Shown: in pieces, positions 15,985 through 24,649 of the stretch
How positions within the stretch are numbered: position 1 is the stretch's first letter
How the letters are laid out: every line of letters starts with the position of its first letter
Assembly: GCA_965660325.1 (NCBI GenBank)
Contig: CBFHZL010000027.1
Coordinates: 1-24,843, forward strand
Direction of reading: 5' to 3'
DNA from: Acidiluteibacter sp965660325
Lineage (GTDB): Bacteria > Bacteroidota > Bacteroidia > Flavobacteriales_E > Vicingaceae
DNA length: 24,843 bases
Notes under the pieces: generated by a model
Database searches by the model: none
Seen by the model: the letters and a program-made list of their open reading frames with translations, nothing else
What the model was told of the DNA's origin: nothing
Translations under genes and position numbers: made by a program

Positions 15985-16332
15985 TTAATGAACCTCTAAA
16001 CCATCTTCGTATTTGCAACAGTCAGGCAATGATTGATAAGCAGTAGAATCTTTTGGTTGATCTCCCACTTTATGCCCTGTTTTTAAAATAGCCGTTCTAA
16101 TAGCTTTTTCATCTATTTTTTTAGCATTGTAAACAAGTGATAGTTGTTTTTCTAATTTATTCCAATCTGCAAACTTCACTCCTGTAGTTCGCAATGCAGC
16201 TTCCTCTATGCGCTCTTTGCACATATTGCAAACGCCGTCAACTTTAAAACTTATTTTCTGATTTTTTGATTGAGCGAAGGCTCCCTGTATACTGATTACA
16301 ACAAATGCAATCAAGACTAACTTAATTTTCAT
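15985..16332 (-). CDS. Secreted heavy-metal-associated (HMA) domain protein
   Basis: The 115-residue product has a signal peptide (1-20, ending GAFAQ) and one ferredoxin-like HMA domain (about 25-92) with the metal-binding loop GVCNMCKERIE, Cys35-x-x-Cys38. The C-terminal tail adds a vicinal pair Cys105-Cys106 in LPDCCKYED. HMA domains with CxxC bind Cu(I) or similar soft metals and pass them between proteins; here this would happen in the periplasm rather than the cytoplasm. It sits between the HYC_CC_PP gene (48 bases upstream) and the TonB receptor (13 bases downstream), so it probably hands metal to or from the receptor system. The domain is clear; the metal and direction are inference. 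Confidence 0.88.
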   Translation of the reverse strand: MKIKLVLIAFVVISIQGAFAQSKNQKISFKVDGVCNMCKERIEEAALRTTGVKFADWNKLEKQLSLVYNAKKIDEKAIRTAILKTGHKVGDQPKDSTAYQSLPDCCKYEDGLEVH

Positions 16333-16380
16333 AATATATGGTATTTAATAATTAAACGATTTGACTTAAATCATTTATTT

Positions 16381-16827
16381 TTAACCATATAAATTAAATC
16401 GAACATATTTAACATAGAGAGGTGGACCGTAAAAACGATCCTTAGAATCATCGAATAGTTCACAAGTAATCTCGCTTTCAATGGGCTCTTGGCTTCTAAA
16501 ACCAAGTATTTTGACTTGGACTGCTTTCAATGAAACTTTAGCCGTGTAATGATCGAGGAACTGCTGATCTTCTAGTTCAATGCGATTATATTCATCCGAA
16601 CAGCAATCATCCTCTTCAGCGGCTTCATCATTGCTATGCTGATGAAATGGACAACCCTCAAAAGGCATATTTTCCATTTCCTGATCATGACAAGACACTG
16701 TTTCTTCAAAAAGACTAACATCTTTTAAGTTATCCCCGCAATAATGCTTGTACATGGAAAACCCTGTTGAACTAATAAACGTCAAACAGGCTAAAAAAGA
16801 TAGAAATATGTTCTTTATGAACTTCAT
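16381..16827 (-). CDS. HYC_CC_PP family protein, secreted or membrane-associated
   Basis: The 148-residue product has an N-terminal hydrophobic segment (5-24) that acts as a signal peptide or anchor. The three motifs that name this Bacteroidota family follow: His28-Tyr29-Cys30 in YKHYCGDNL, Cys75-Cys76 in EEDDCCSDEY, and Pro135-Pro136 in FYGPPLYVK. Other potential metal ligands lie between them (SCHDQE, CPFHQH). The biochemical role is not established; members usually lie beside TonB receptors and HMA proteins, as here, which suggests metal binding or sensing in the envelope. It is the first gene of the operon, so it marks the promoter side, divergent from the NmrA-like gene. A TAATTTTG string on the minus strand (16840-16833) sits too near the ATG to be a convincing -7 box. 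Confidence 0.82.
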   Translation of the reverse strand: MKFIKNIFLSFLACLTFISSTGFSMYKHYCGDNLKDVSLFEETVSCHDQEMENMPFEGCPFHQHSNDEAAEEDDCCSDEYNRIELEDQQFLDHYTAKVSLKAVQVKILGFRSQEPIESEITCELFDDSKDRFYGPPLYVKYVRFNLYG

Positions 16828-16903
16828 TGGTTCAAAATTAGGTATTTTTTGATAGCATATTAAGTCGACCGTTTCTTTTAACTTTTCTTGTAACTATATC
16901 TAT

Positions 16904-16911
16904 TATATTTG
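16904..16911 (+). promoter_or_regulatory. -7 promoter box upstream of the NmrA-like gene
   Basis: TATATTTG fully matches TAnnTTTG. The start point would be near 16918, giving a leader of about 50 bases before the ATG at 16967. A TTG at 16888-16890 is only 13 bases upstream, too close for a standard -33 element, so only the -7 part is well supported. Confidence 0.4.
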
Positions 16912-16966
16912 AGAAACTTTCATCAATTAAATTGCATTAATTTAATCGTCTGCATCAAATCAACTT

Positions 16967-17851
16967 ATGAGGAAAGTATTCATCACAGGTGCTACAGGGA
17001 ATATAGGAACATCTCTTATTCACCATTTAACTCAAAACTGCAATGAACGCGATTTGATAATTGCGGGCATACGTTCAATAGAAAAAGCGAAGAAACACTT
17101 TAATATGTATCCACTTTTAGCTTTTCGCACTTTTGATTTTGAAGACTCTTCCACTTTTAAAAATGCCTTTCTAGGGGTGGATATTCTCTTTTTACTTCGT
17201 CCTCCTCATATTTCTGATGTAAAAGCGGTATTTGAGCCATTACTTATAGCTGCTCAAAGTTCAGGCATTAAAAAAGTAGTGTTTTTGTCTGTTCAGGGTG
17301 TTGAGAAAAGTTCAATTATACCACACTACAAAATAGAGGCATTAATTAAAGAATTAAACTTCGAGTATATATTTGTGCGGCCAAGCTATTTTATGCAAAA
17401 TTTAACGACTACTCTACTTCCTGACATTTTATCAAAAAATGAGATTATATTACCATCAAAACAGGCCAAATTTAATTGGGTAGATGTGCATAATATTGGG
17501 GAGGCATCAGCAGCATTAATTCATCAATTTGAGGACTATAAAAACAAAGCCTTTGATATTACTGGCTCAGAAAACAAGCATTTTGCTGAAGTTGCCGACT
17601 TAATTTCTGCTAAAACCGCTCGCTCTATAAGCTTTAAAAATATGAATCCGATTAGTTTCTATTTTCATAAACGAAGAGCAGGTGCTGAATCCGGACTCGC
17701 ATTGGTGATGACAATTTTACATTTCCTACCTCGATTCCAAGCTGAACCAAGAATTTCTGATAACTATATAATATTAACGGGCAAAGAGCCTACAACTTTA
17801 GAAGCATTTATTCAGCGAGAAAAAGAAACTTTTGAAGGTAACACCAATTAA
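16967..17851 (+). CDS. NmrA-like NAD(P)-binding atypical short-chain dehydrogenase
   Basis: The 294-residue cytoplasmic protein has an N-terminal Rossmann motif MRKVFITGATGNIGTSL (GxxGxxG at 8-14), then a second strand ending in AGIRSIEKA, as in NmrA/atypical SDR proteins. DILFLLRPP and KKVVFLSVQGVEKS mark later strands, and YIFVRPSYFMQNL is the typical NmrA substrate-side motif. Members either reduce small quinones or similar compounds or act as redox sensors, and the substrate cannot be told from sequence. A GNAT gene starts 15 bases after its stop, so the two are probably co-transcribed. It is divergent from the metal operon but no functional link is evident. Confidence 0.85.
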   Translation: MRKVFITGATGNIGTSLIHHLTQNCNERDLIIAGIRSIEKAKKHFNMYPLLAFRTFDFEDSSTFKNAFLGVDILFLLRPPHISDVKAVFEPLLIAAQSSGIKKVVFLSVQGVEKSSIIPHYKIEALIKELNFEYIFVRPSYFMQNLTTTLLPDILSKNEIILPSKQAKFNWVDVHNIGEASAALIHQFEDYKNKAFDITGSENKHFAEVADLISAKTARSISFKNMNPISFYFHKRRAGAESGLALVMTILHFLPRFQAEPRISDNYIILTGKEPTTLEAFIQREKETFEGNTN

Positions 17852-17866
17852 AGTTATAATACTGAA

Positions 17867-18406
17867 GTGTCAAATATAACTACAATAGCGACCACCAAAC
17901 ATCTACGAATTAGAACGTGGAGAGAATTCGACTTACTTCCTTTTGCGGCAATAAATAGCGACAATAGGGTGATGAAGTACTTTCCAAAGCAACTAGATGA
18001 GCGAGAATCAGCAGCGTTTATCGACCGAATGAACCAAATGTTCGAAGCTCATGGGTACTGTTACTTTGCAATAGACGAACTTTCTACAGGCAAGTTGATT
18101 GGCTTTATTGGCTTATCACCACGAAAACTGCCCTTCTTTTCCACTCCTCAAGTAGATATTGGATGGCGGTTAGCAGCAGCGGTTTGGGGAAAAGGATATG
18201 CAACTGAAGGAGCCAGAGCAGTATTAGCATTTGCAAAACATCAAATCGGTCTCAAAGAAATTATTTCCATCGCGACAGCGCAGAATACGGCCTCTATTGC
18301 AGTAATGAAAAAAATAGGAATGACGTATCAACGAACATTTGATTTTGATGCACTTAAAGAAGCTCCTTCACTAATGCAATGCGTTTTGTATTCGATAAAA
18401 TTGTAA
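17867..18406 (+). CDS. GNAT family N-acetyltransferase (RimJ/RimL type)
   Basis: The 179-residue protein transfers acetyl from acetyl-CoA to an amine, either a protein N-terminus or a small molecule. It has the RimJ/RimL start TKHLRIRTWREFDLLPF, a central DIGWRLAAAVWGKGYATEGA in which WGKGYA is the acetyl-CoA pyrophosphate-binding loop, and the C-terminal TAQNTASIAVMKKIGM segment typical of the family. The start is a GTG at 17867, 15 bases after the NmrA-like gene; no ATG is positioned to give the full N-terminal strand. Its real substrate is unknown; this subfamily includes ribosomal-protein and antibiotic acetyltransferases as well as many uncharacterised ones. Confidence 0.88.
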   Translation: MSNITTIATTKHLRIRTWREFDLLPFAAINSDNRVMKYFPKQLDERESAAFIDRMNQMFEAHGYCYFAIDELSTGKLIGFIGLSPRKLPFFSTPQVDIGWRLAAAVWGKGYATEGARAVLAFAKHQIGLKEIISIATAQNTASIAVMKKIGMTYQRTFDFDALKEAPSLMQCVLYSIKL

Positions 18407-18458
18407 ATCATCACCAATGGTTCCGATTATCCTTTTGGATGCATAAATGATCTTAAAA

Positions 18459-18491
18459 TTTGTGGTAAAGCTGTAATAATAGCTATTTTTG
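18459..18491 (+). promoter_or_regulatory. Promoter of the acyltransferase gene (-33 TTTG, -7 TATTTTTG)
   Basis: TTTG (18459-18462) and TATTTTTG (18484-18491) are separated by 21 bases, within the 17-23 range known for Bacteroidota sigma-ABfr promoters. Both elements match consensus. Transcription should start near 18497, about 23 bases before the ATG at 18520. Confidence 0.65.
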
Positions 18492-18519
18492 AACTTCGCC
18501 AACGCTATTGAGCGATTGT

Positions 18520-19395
18520 ATGAAATTAATCAACAACATAAAGTACGCCCCCATTTATTTACTGGCTTGGTTACCACTTCCGGTACTTTACGTCATTTCG
18601 GATACCGTATTCTTATTTTTATACTACATCATTGGATACCGAAAAGAGGTTATAAAAAGTAATCTAAGCATTGCTTTTCCTGATAAATCTCCTAAGGAGA
18701 TCCATAAAATTGGCAAGCAGTTTTTACGATTTTTCTGTACCATGATGATTGAGTCAGCAAAGACACTCACGATGTCAGAGGCAGCTATTAAAAAGCATTT
18801 CCGAGTTAAAAACCCAGAGCTAATTCAGCACTATTATGATCAAGGAAGAAGTATTACGCTTTACACTGCACACCAAGGTAATTGGGAATGGTTAGCACTA
18901 CTTCCCAAGTTTGTCCCTCATCAAGTTACCTCATTTTATCAGCCACTAAGCAACCGTTATTTTGATGGATTAATGCTTAGAATTAGAAGCCGGTTTGGGG
19001 TAATTTGTATTCCATCAGATAAAGGATATCGGACAATTACAAAAATGGATCAGGAAGAAGTTAAAACCATGAATATCATCATTGGTGATCAACGCCCTAA
19101 AGGCAAAAGCTCCGTTCACCGCATTCCTTTTTTTGGAAAGGATACCAATTTTTTAATTGGAGCTGATCGCATCGCCAGTAAAGGAAAACATGTGGTTATT
19201 TTTCCAGCATTTACCAGAGTTAAAAGAGGTTACTACGAATTAGAATTTCAACTAATAACCGATCAGCCGATTGAAAAAAAGAACTTTGATGTAATTGATG
19301 ACTACGCTCAGCGATTAGAAAAGGCAATTAGCGTATCTCCTAGAATGTGGCTGTGGAGTCATAAACGATGGAAAGAGGTGAAACCAACCGCCTAA
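18520..19395 (+). CDS. Lysophospholipid/lipid A acyltransferase, LpxL/HtrB-like
   Basis: The 291-residue protein belongs to the bacterial lipid A acyltransferase family, which adds a secondary acyl chain to lipid A or related lipids at the inner membrane. The N-terminus carries a hydrophobic anchor (about 10-38, YLLAWLPLPVLYVISD onward). SNLSIAFPDKS follows, then the catalytic HxxxxE motif His118/Glu123 in TAHQGNWEWLALLP and the later IIGDQRPKG, which corresponds to the conserved DQ motif. The C-terminal PRMWLWSHKRWK is also a family hallmark. The ATG at 18520 is preferred over the TTG at 18508, which adds four residues. It is transcribed from its own promoter and converges on the tolC-like gene 45 bases away. 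Which lipid it acylates is not determined; some relatives acylate glycine or ornithine lipids. Confidence 0.88.
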   Translation: MKLINNIKYAPIYLLAWLPLPVLYVISDTVFLFLYYIIGYRKEVIKSNLSIAFPDKSPKEIHKIGKQFLRFFCTMMIESAKTLTMSEAAIKKHFRVKNPELIQHYYDQGRSITLYTAHQGNWEWLALLPKFVPHQVTSFYQPLSNRYFDGLMLRIRSRFGVICIPSDKGYRTITKMDQEEVKTMNIIIGDQRPKGKSSVHRIPFFGKDTNFLIGADRIASKGKHVVIFPAFTRVKRGYYELEFQLITDQPIEKKNFDVIDDYAQRLEKAISVSPRMWLWSHKRWKEVKPTA

Positions 19396-19440
19396 CGTAA
19401 ATTCCATTTCACCCATGCACTATTAATATTAATTGGGGTA

Positions 19441-20841
19441 TTATTCCAATAAACCAAATGCATAAGTTGTTTTGAGACGAGCTTTGTGGTTCTTGGTTAA
19501 CATCTCTATCTGTTTTATTTGAGCTCCAATAAACCCTAACTCCCTTGAATTTACCATAAAAAGCGAACTCTCTCCTGCGTTAAATAGTTGACGTTCTCCA
19601 TTTAGTAAACGCTCATAATCAATTACAGTTCTGGTGTATATATCCAATTGCTCTTTTGTTGCCTCCCAGTTGTTTAAAGCAATATTGATTTTATACAAAA
19701 TCTCTGCAATTTGATTGGTGTAATCGAGCTCAGCTTCTTGCATTTTGAAATTTGCTAACCGTAATGCGCCCCGCTCCTTTCGTAGTAAAATTGGCATTGA
19801 AAACTCTACTCCCCAATTGTAATTATTTGAGTTATACTCCTCCAATGGTGAGTCGTTTATAGCCTCACTTAAAGCATTGTACTTCAAGTTTAATGTAGGC
19901 TTTAATTGCTCTCGCTTTAAGCGTTGATCAATTGCAATTTGGTCTAGCTTTAATTGGTATTGTCGTAGCTTTGGGTGTTGCATGAGTAACGTATCTCGTT
20001 GTGCAAGGTAATAGGCATCAACAGCCCTACCAACCACATTCCTATTTACTTCAGGACCAGTATTTTCTTCTAATTCTAGTGGAACAACTCCATCGGCCCA
20101 TAAATAAGCCTCTAACATAGCTGTGGCATTATCATAATCTACTCGTGCTTGGCGAAGAGCAATTTGTCTATTTTGTAATTGAATTCCCGCTTCAACAGTA
20201 TCCATATATGGCTGATCACCTAATTGAGCATTTTGAATAACTGCTTTAAAGCGTTGGTTCGCAAGAACAACAGCTTCTTGATAAACAGTTAGTACATTAT
20301 AAGCTTTAAACCACTCCCAATAAGCACTCCCAGAAGCATATAATAACTCGTTTACTAATAACTGTCGTTCGGAAACAGTCATTTCTTGAAATAGCTGTGC
20401 TTTTCTAAGCATGGCTCTTCGCTCATCAATAAATAAACCTACCCCAACAGGAAGTGTGACTCCTGCATACCACAAACCATTTGAAGGCGTGTTGTTTTCA
20501 GGGTTTAAAAAGCTCCCTTGATTTTGCTCATAACCACCTTTTAATTCAATACCGAACCAAGTTGGAATCTTTACTCCTGCGTCAATCAGGCTGTAATACT
20601 GTTTTTCATCAAAGTATTTTTGACTAAAATCGTTAAACAATTTTGGGTCAAAACCTCCACGAGATTGAAGAACTGCTGCTTCTCCTTGTTGTAAACGGAT
20701 ATCAGCTTGTTTAGCTATGGGGTGGTGTTCTCGAACAATGGCCATGTAATCATCAAAAGAGATGACTTTATCTACTGTTTCTTGAGCAGACAGAAAACCA
20801 CCAAAAAATATAAAAAGAAGGACTAATTGGATTGTTCTCAT
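19441..20841 (-). CDS. TolC family outer-membrane efflux/export channel
   Basis: The 466-residue protein has a signal peptide (1-19, ending GGFLSAQ) and two outer-membrane-efflux repeats rich in long amphipathic helices, for example VLANQRFKAVIQNAQLGDQPYMD in the first half and INIALNNWEATKEQLDIYTR in the second. Motifs such as PTLNLKYNA and YNWGVEFSMPI mark the barrel strands. It would trimerise into the outer-membrane exit duct of a tripartite exporter. Its ATG overlaps the last base of the stop codon of the HlyD-like gene (TAATG), which indicates translational coupling. It is the final gene of the tetR-ABC-hlyD-tolC operon. The cargo is not known. Confidence 0.9.
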   Translation of the reverse strand: MRTIQLVLLFIFFGGFLSAQETVDKVISFDDYMAIVREHHPIAKQADIRLQQGEAAVLQSRGGFDPKLFNDFSQKYFDEKQYYSLIDAGVKIPTWFGIELKGGYEQNQGSFLNPENNTPSNGLWYAGVTLPVGVGLFIDERRAMLRKAQLFQEMTVSERQLLVNELLYASGSAYWEWFKAYNVLTVYQEAVVLANQRFKAVIQNAQLGDQPYMDTVEAGIQLQNRQIALRQARVDYDNATAMLEAYLWADGVVPLELEENTGPEVNRNVVGRAVDAYYLAQRDTLLMQHPKLRQYQLKLDQIAIDQRLKREQLKPTLNLKYNALSEAINDSPLEEYNSNNYNWGVEFSMPILLRKERGALRLANFKMQEAELDYTNQIAEILYKINIALNNWEATKEQLDIYTRTVIDYERLLNGERQLFNAGESSLFMVNSRELGFIGAQIKQIEMLTKNHKARLKTTYAFGLLE

Positions 20842-22202
20842 TATTTCTCTTTGCTTTTTGCCGGTGCTGTTGCTTCGTCTAACGTTTTGTAATAATCAGG
20901 AGGAAATCCATTGATGTTTCGCCATAATTCATACCAAATAGGTACATCCTTAAGCAAAAGCATACTTGATGCTCCTGCCCCAACTCTTAATGCATCTGGC
21001 CAAGGTACGTCTTTAGTATCGGGGGCAACCAATATTCTATACATACCATTAGCGCTAATGTAGTTATCTATTGCATACACTGTTCCTCCATATGTACCAT
21101 AGCTCACATTTGGCCAACCAGAAAAAACAATAGCAGGCCATCCATCAAATTGTGTCCTTACATGCTGCCCTACTTCTAGTAATGGCAAATCAATAGGCTT
21201 AACATACATGGCAATAGCTAAATCATAAACTGCAGGCATTATAGTAACAATCTCTGCTCCTTCTTTTATGGTTTCTCCAATACCCGACTGAATCGTTCGA
21301 ATAATATAACCGTCCTGAGGTGCCGTAATGAAATAGAGCCCCGATCGAACGGAGTAATTCATATATTGGTTTTGCAACTTTGTTACCGTCGCTTCTGCAT
21401 CATACATATTTGATAATGCGGTAAACTTTTCTGATTCCGCTTTCGAAACATCATCGCGGTATTGGGCTTTAATCGATGTTAGTTCTACTTTTGCATTAAT
21501 TACTTCGTTTCTAGTAGTTAACAATTTATTCTCATATGAGATCTTCTCAGCTTGAGCTTTTTGTAACGTCAACTTCCGTTTTTCCAGGTCAGTCAATGAT
21601 TTCAGACCATCATTATAAAGTTGTTGCATACGCTGAAATTGCTCTTGGGCTACTTGGTAGTTGATTAAAGACGCCTCATAGTCCATACTATCACTTATCA
21701 CCTTTAAATACGCTTGCTTCAGTTTATTTTGTGCCTGTTCGAACTTTAGTCGACCTGTTTGAGAAAGTGCATCTATTTGATTATCCAATGACTTTACCTT
21801 TTCCATGTAGGAATTAACCGACATTTCTTTGGCTTTCAACTGCTCTTCTGTTCTGCTAAGCAGCTGTGGATCAAAATAGTCATCTTTTACCTCTGACAAG
21901 AATAAAATGGTATCACCTTTCTTAACGTTGTCCCCTTCTTGTACAAACCATTTTTCTATCCTTCCAGGAATTACTGAATGGATGGATTGTTGCCGTTGGT
22001 TTGGCTTGAGTGTGGTTACATCGCCACGAGATCGTATATTTTGAGTCCATGGTAAAAACAGGATTAGAAAACCAACTAATCCAAAACCTGAAATCACACG
22101 TATTAATCTACGACTTGATTCTTTTGATTCTACTTTATCCAACGACCTAAACTTTCCCTTCTTTAGGTTTGGATCCAATGAATTTGAGGATATATTCAGC
22201 AT
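20841..22202 (-). CDS. HlyD-like periplasmic adaptor (membrane fusion protein)
   Basis: The 453-residue protein links the inner-membrane transporter to the outer-membrane channel. It has a short cytoplasmic N-terminus, one membrane helix (about 33-51, IRVISGFGLVGFLILFLPW), and a first lipoyl half-motif in IPGRIEKWFVQEGDNVKKGD. A long coiled-coil hairpin follows (roughly 110-285, including EQLKAKEMSVNSYMEKV and LQKAQAEKISYENKL), then the second lipoyl half in FITAPQDGYIIRTIQSGIGE and a beta-barrel domain. This is the standard adaptor layout of type I secretion and ABC efflux systems. It starts 4 bases after the ABC gene and overlaps the tolC-like start by one base. Identity is clear, substrate unknown. 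Confidence 0.9.
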   Translation of the reverse strand: MLNISSNSLDPNLKKGKFRSLDKVESKESSRRLIRVISGFGLVGFLILFLPWTQNIRSRGDVTTLKPNQRQQSIHSVIPGRIEKWFVQEGDNVKKGDTILFLSEVKDDYFDPQLLSRTEEQLKAKEMSVNSYMEKVKSLDNQIDALSQTGRLKFEQAQNKLKQAYLKVISDSMDYEASLINYQVAQEQFQRMQQLYNDGLKSLTDLEKRKLTLQKAQAEKISYENKLLTTRNEVINAKVELTSIKAQYRDDVSKAESEKFTALSNMYDAEATVTKLQNQYMNYSVRSGLYFITAPQDGYIIRTIQSGIGETIKEGAEIVTIMPAVYDLAIAMYVKPIDLPLLEVGQHVRTQFDGWPAIVFSGWPNVSYGTYGGTVYAIDNYISANGMYRILVAPDTKDVPWPDALRVGAGASSMLLLKDVPIWYELWRNINGFPPDYYKTLDEATAPAKSKEK

Positions 22203-22206
22203 CTAA

Positions 22207-23928
22207 TTACAAATTTATAAAATTGATGATCGATTTCATGTCTTCGTAGGTTCCAGTTTTGTTAACTGCTCCTCGATCTAAGGCAATTATTTGATCACAC
22301 GATTTAGCATAATGAAGATTATTAGACACGGCTACTAGGGTCCAATTATTTGATTGATCTGTTAAGAAATCAACCGTTTTCTTTAGTTCCATATCGTCCA
22401 ACGTATCGAATGCATTTTCTAAAAGTAACAAACTAGGTTTGCTGGCAATACTTCGTGCTAACAGCATTTTACGAACGATACTTCTAGGAAGCTTTTTACC
22501 AAGAGGATCTATATGGGTGTCATAACCTTTTGACAGCGTTTTTACAAAATCTGCTAATCCTAGATTTTCTACTGCCCACCTTACTTGCTCGAAAGTTACG
22601 TTATCGCGTCCTACCGCTATATTCTCTAGCACTGTGCCTTCAAATAGCTGCTCTTCCGTAAGACAAGATCCAATTTCTATACGTAAGGAATTCACCTGTA
22701 AGTTGTCTTTTGCTAACCCATTGTATGAAACCGTGCCATCTTGCACATCATACAACCCTGAAATGAGGTTCAACAAGGTACTTTTACCTGATCCATTAGG
22801 TCCTGCAATCATGTAACTCTTGCCTTGCTCCAAATCTAAACTTACATTCTTAATGGTATTTTTATGGTAGCCAGGGTAAGCAAACGATACGTGGTCTAAA
22901 CTCACAGCTAGCCCTCTTCCGGTATTTTCATCACATAAATTAATCCCTTCATTAGAGTCTAAGTCCATATCGGTTACCTGTCCTACTTTCTCTAATGAGG
23001 TTAAAACATCGTAGATTGTCTCGAGACTTAGCACCAACTTCTCAACGGAATTAATTACTAGTAGAATAATAATTTCAGCTGCGACAAACTGTCCTATATT
23101 CATACTTTGCTCCATCACTAAAATTCCGCCAATTAGCAATAGACCTGCCGCAACAATTACCTTGAACAGCACCATAAATGAAAACTGTGACACCAGCACT
23201 TTAAAGTGACTTTGACGCGCATCCACATACTTCCCTACATTACTATCAATTTTAGTCATCGGCAAATCAGAATCACCAGCCAGCTTAAATGTGGTAGCAG
23301 TTCGCGCAAGCTCTTCTAACCAATGTGCAACTGCATATTTGTGTTTTGATTCTTTTAAGCTCGTTTCCAATCCTTTTTTAGAGGTATATCTAAAAATAAT
23401 ATAAACCAATAAAACGAGTATGAAACTAAAAATGACAAAAAATGGGTGATAAAAGGAAAGCAAAATCAATCCAAAAACAACTTGAAGCGCTGCTGCGGAA
23501 AAATCAATCAGTATTTTAGATAAGCCCTTTTGAACTGATACAATATCAAAGAATCGGTTCATTAATTCGGGAGCGTAATGTTTGTACAACCGTTCCATTT
23601 TAATTTTAGGAATTCGATAGGCAAACTCAAACGCCGCACGAGCAAATATTTTCTGCTGGATACTCTCCGTAATATGTAGTTGAAAAATTTGAAGTAAGCC
23701 TGCCATACCCACACCGAGTACAACAAAGAAGACTAAAATAATCCAAGAAGTACTTACTTGTCCACCTTGTATCAAATTTATAATTGCCTGAATACCTAAA
23801 GGTAACGACAGGTTAATTAAACCATTAAATATAGAGTAAATGTAAACATTTCGAATCTCTTTTTGATCAGGTTTTAGCAACTTCCAGAAGCGTTGCATGG
23901 GTGTTAATGTGGTATTTTCAGCTAACAT
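22207..23928 (-). CDS. ABC exporter subunit (TMD-NBD fusion) with a degenerate ATPase domain
   Basis: The 573-residue protein has a membrane domain (about 25-300, around six helices) and a C-terminal nucleotide-binding domain (about 340-573); there is no N-terminal C39 peptidase. The Walker A motif is intact, AGPNGSGKSTLLNLI (375-389), with Lys382. The other motifs are not: the Q-loop Gln position reads Thr424 (SCLTEEQLFEGT), the LSGGQ signature reads LPRSI (480-484), Walker B and the catalytic Glu read LLLLENAFD with Glu504-Asn505, and the H-loop His position reads Asn536 (AVSNNLHY). The D-loop-like DTLD is kept. The protein should bind ATP but canonical hydrolysis is doubtful. From memory, similar substitutions occur in related Bacteroidota proteins of such operons, which would make this a family trait. 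It lies between tetR (6-base gap) and hlyD (4-base gap). Confidence 0.87.
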   Translation of the reverse strand: MLAENTTLTPMQRFWKLLKPDQKEIRNVYIYSIFNGLINLSLPLGIQAIINLIQGGQVSTSWIILVFFVVLGVGMAGLLQIFQLHITESIQQKIFARAAFEFAYRIPKIKMERLYKHYAPELMNRFFDIVSVQKGLSKILIDFSAAALQVVFGLILLSFYHPFFVIFSFILVLLVYIIFRYTSKKGLETSLKESKHKYAVAHWLEELARTATTFKLAGDSDLPMTKIDSNVGKYVDARQSHFKVLVSQFSFMVLFKVIVAAGLLLIGGILVMEQSMNIGQFVAAEIIILLVINSVEKLVLSLETIYDVLTSLEKVGQVTDMDLDSNEGINLCDENTGRGLAVSLDHVSFAYPGYHKNTIKNVSLDLEQGKSYMIAGPNGSGKSTLLNLISGLYDVQDGTVSYNGLAKDNLQVNSLRIEIGSCLTEEQLFEGTVLENIAVGRDNVTFEQVRWAVENLGLADFVKTLSKGYDTHIDPLGKKLPRSIVRKMLLARSIASKPSLLLLENAFDTLDDMELKKTVDFLTDQSNNWTLVAVSNNLHYAKSCDQIIALDRGAVNKTGTYEDMKSIINFINL

Positions 23929-23934
23929 ATTTTT

Positions 23935-24630
23935 CTATTTATTCGATAATTCACTTACTCCAATGGCCTTTAACACCATTTCTTTATAGAATGTTGTTAT
24001 GGCATCTTCTCCTTCTATTACATCGGTTAATCGCGGTAAGTGCTCAGCAAAATAATGCTGATGGTGCGCACCTTCAATAACGGTAGATACGAGCATGTGA
24101 GGATATTTATACGCAGGATTAATGGTTAAAATCAAATCACTTATTTTTCCGACAAACTGCTTATAATCAATATACGCACCTTCCTTATTTACGGCATCAA
24201 CCTCTTTTGTTAAGTATGCTTTTGCAGATTCGGAAATTACGATTTGATTTAGTTTAATCGTGTCTATCGGGGTAGAATTATTGGTTTCTGTTACCTTTTC
24301 GGTTAATAAAGAAATGGCACGTGATAAGCACTCTACATTGCTGTCAATATTAGTGATACAAAAAGCTAAACGATACTCCATCCAACCCCAGTACCAAGAA
24401 GTAAGATAAAGCAGCAATTTGTGTTTACTTTCAAAGTAACGATAAATGGAAGCCTCCGTTGATTCAATGTATTGGGCCAACTTTCGAAAAGTAAATGCAT
24501 CAAAACCCAGGTCGTGAATCAAATCAACTGCACCTGTGATGATCTTCCTTCCTAAATCACTCGAGTCCGGATGCTTAAGAAATAACTTTTCGTTGGCTTT
24601 TATCTCCAATTTGGAAAATATATCGTCCAT
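23935..24630 (-). CDS. TetR/AcrR family transcriptional regulator
   Basis: The protein is about 231 residues from the ATG at 24630. The N-terminal DNA-binding domain shows GRKIITGAVDLIHDLGFDAF, then TFRKLAQYIESTEASIYRYF, the classic TetR helix-turn-helix with recognition helix STEASIYRYF, followed by SKHKLLLYL. The C-terminal part is a ligand-binding helical domain without a recognised family match. A longer start at 24648 adds MLKVKN, but the -7 box ends at 24650, so a transcript would begin at or after that codon; the ATG at 24630 (MDDIFSKLEIKANEK) is preferred. It is the first gene of the exporter operon and probably represses it by binding the palindrome directly upstream. The inducing ligand is unknown. 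Confidence 0.85.
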   Translation of the reverse strand: MDDIFSKLEIKANEKLFLKHPDSSDLGRKIITGAVDLIHDLGFDAFTFRKLAQYIESTEASIYRYFESKHKLLLYLTSWYWGWMEYRLAFCITNIDSNVECLSRAISLLTEKVTETNNSTPIDTIKLNQIVISESAKAYLTKEVDAVNKEGAYIDYKQFVGKISDLILTINPAYKYPHMLVSTVIEGAHHQHYFAEHLPRLTDVIEGEDAITTFYKEMVLKAIGVSELSNK

Positions 24631-24649
24631 ATTTTTTACTTTCAACATA

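Noticed and set aside
16833..16840. Minus-strand TAATTTTG as promoter of the metal operon
   Set aside because: It ends only 5 bases before the HYC_CC_PP ATG and has no -33 element at the right distance.
18508..18519. TTG start for the acyltransferase gene
   Set aside because: The ATG at 18520 gives the usual N-terminus and sits at a normal distance from the promoter; the four extra residues add nothing recognisable.
19441..24630. Peptide/bacteriocin type I secretion system
   Set aside because: The ABC subunit lacks a C39 peptidase and no small double-glycine leader peptide gene is seen nearby; a general exporter with unknown cargo is the safer call.
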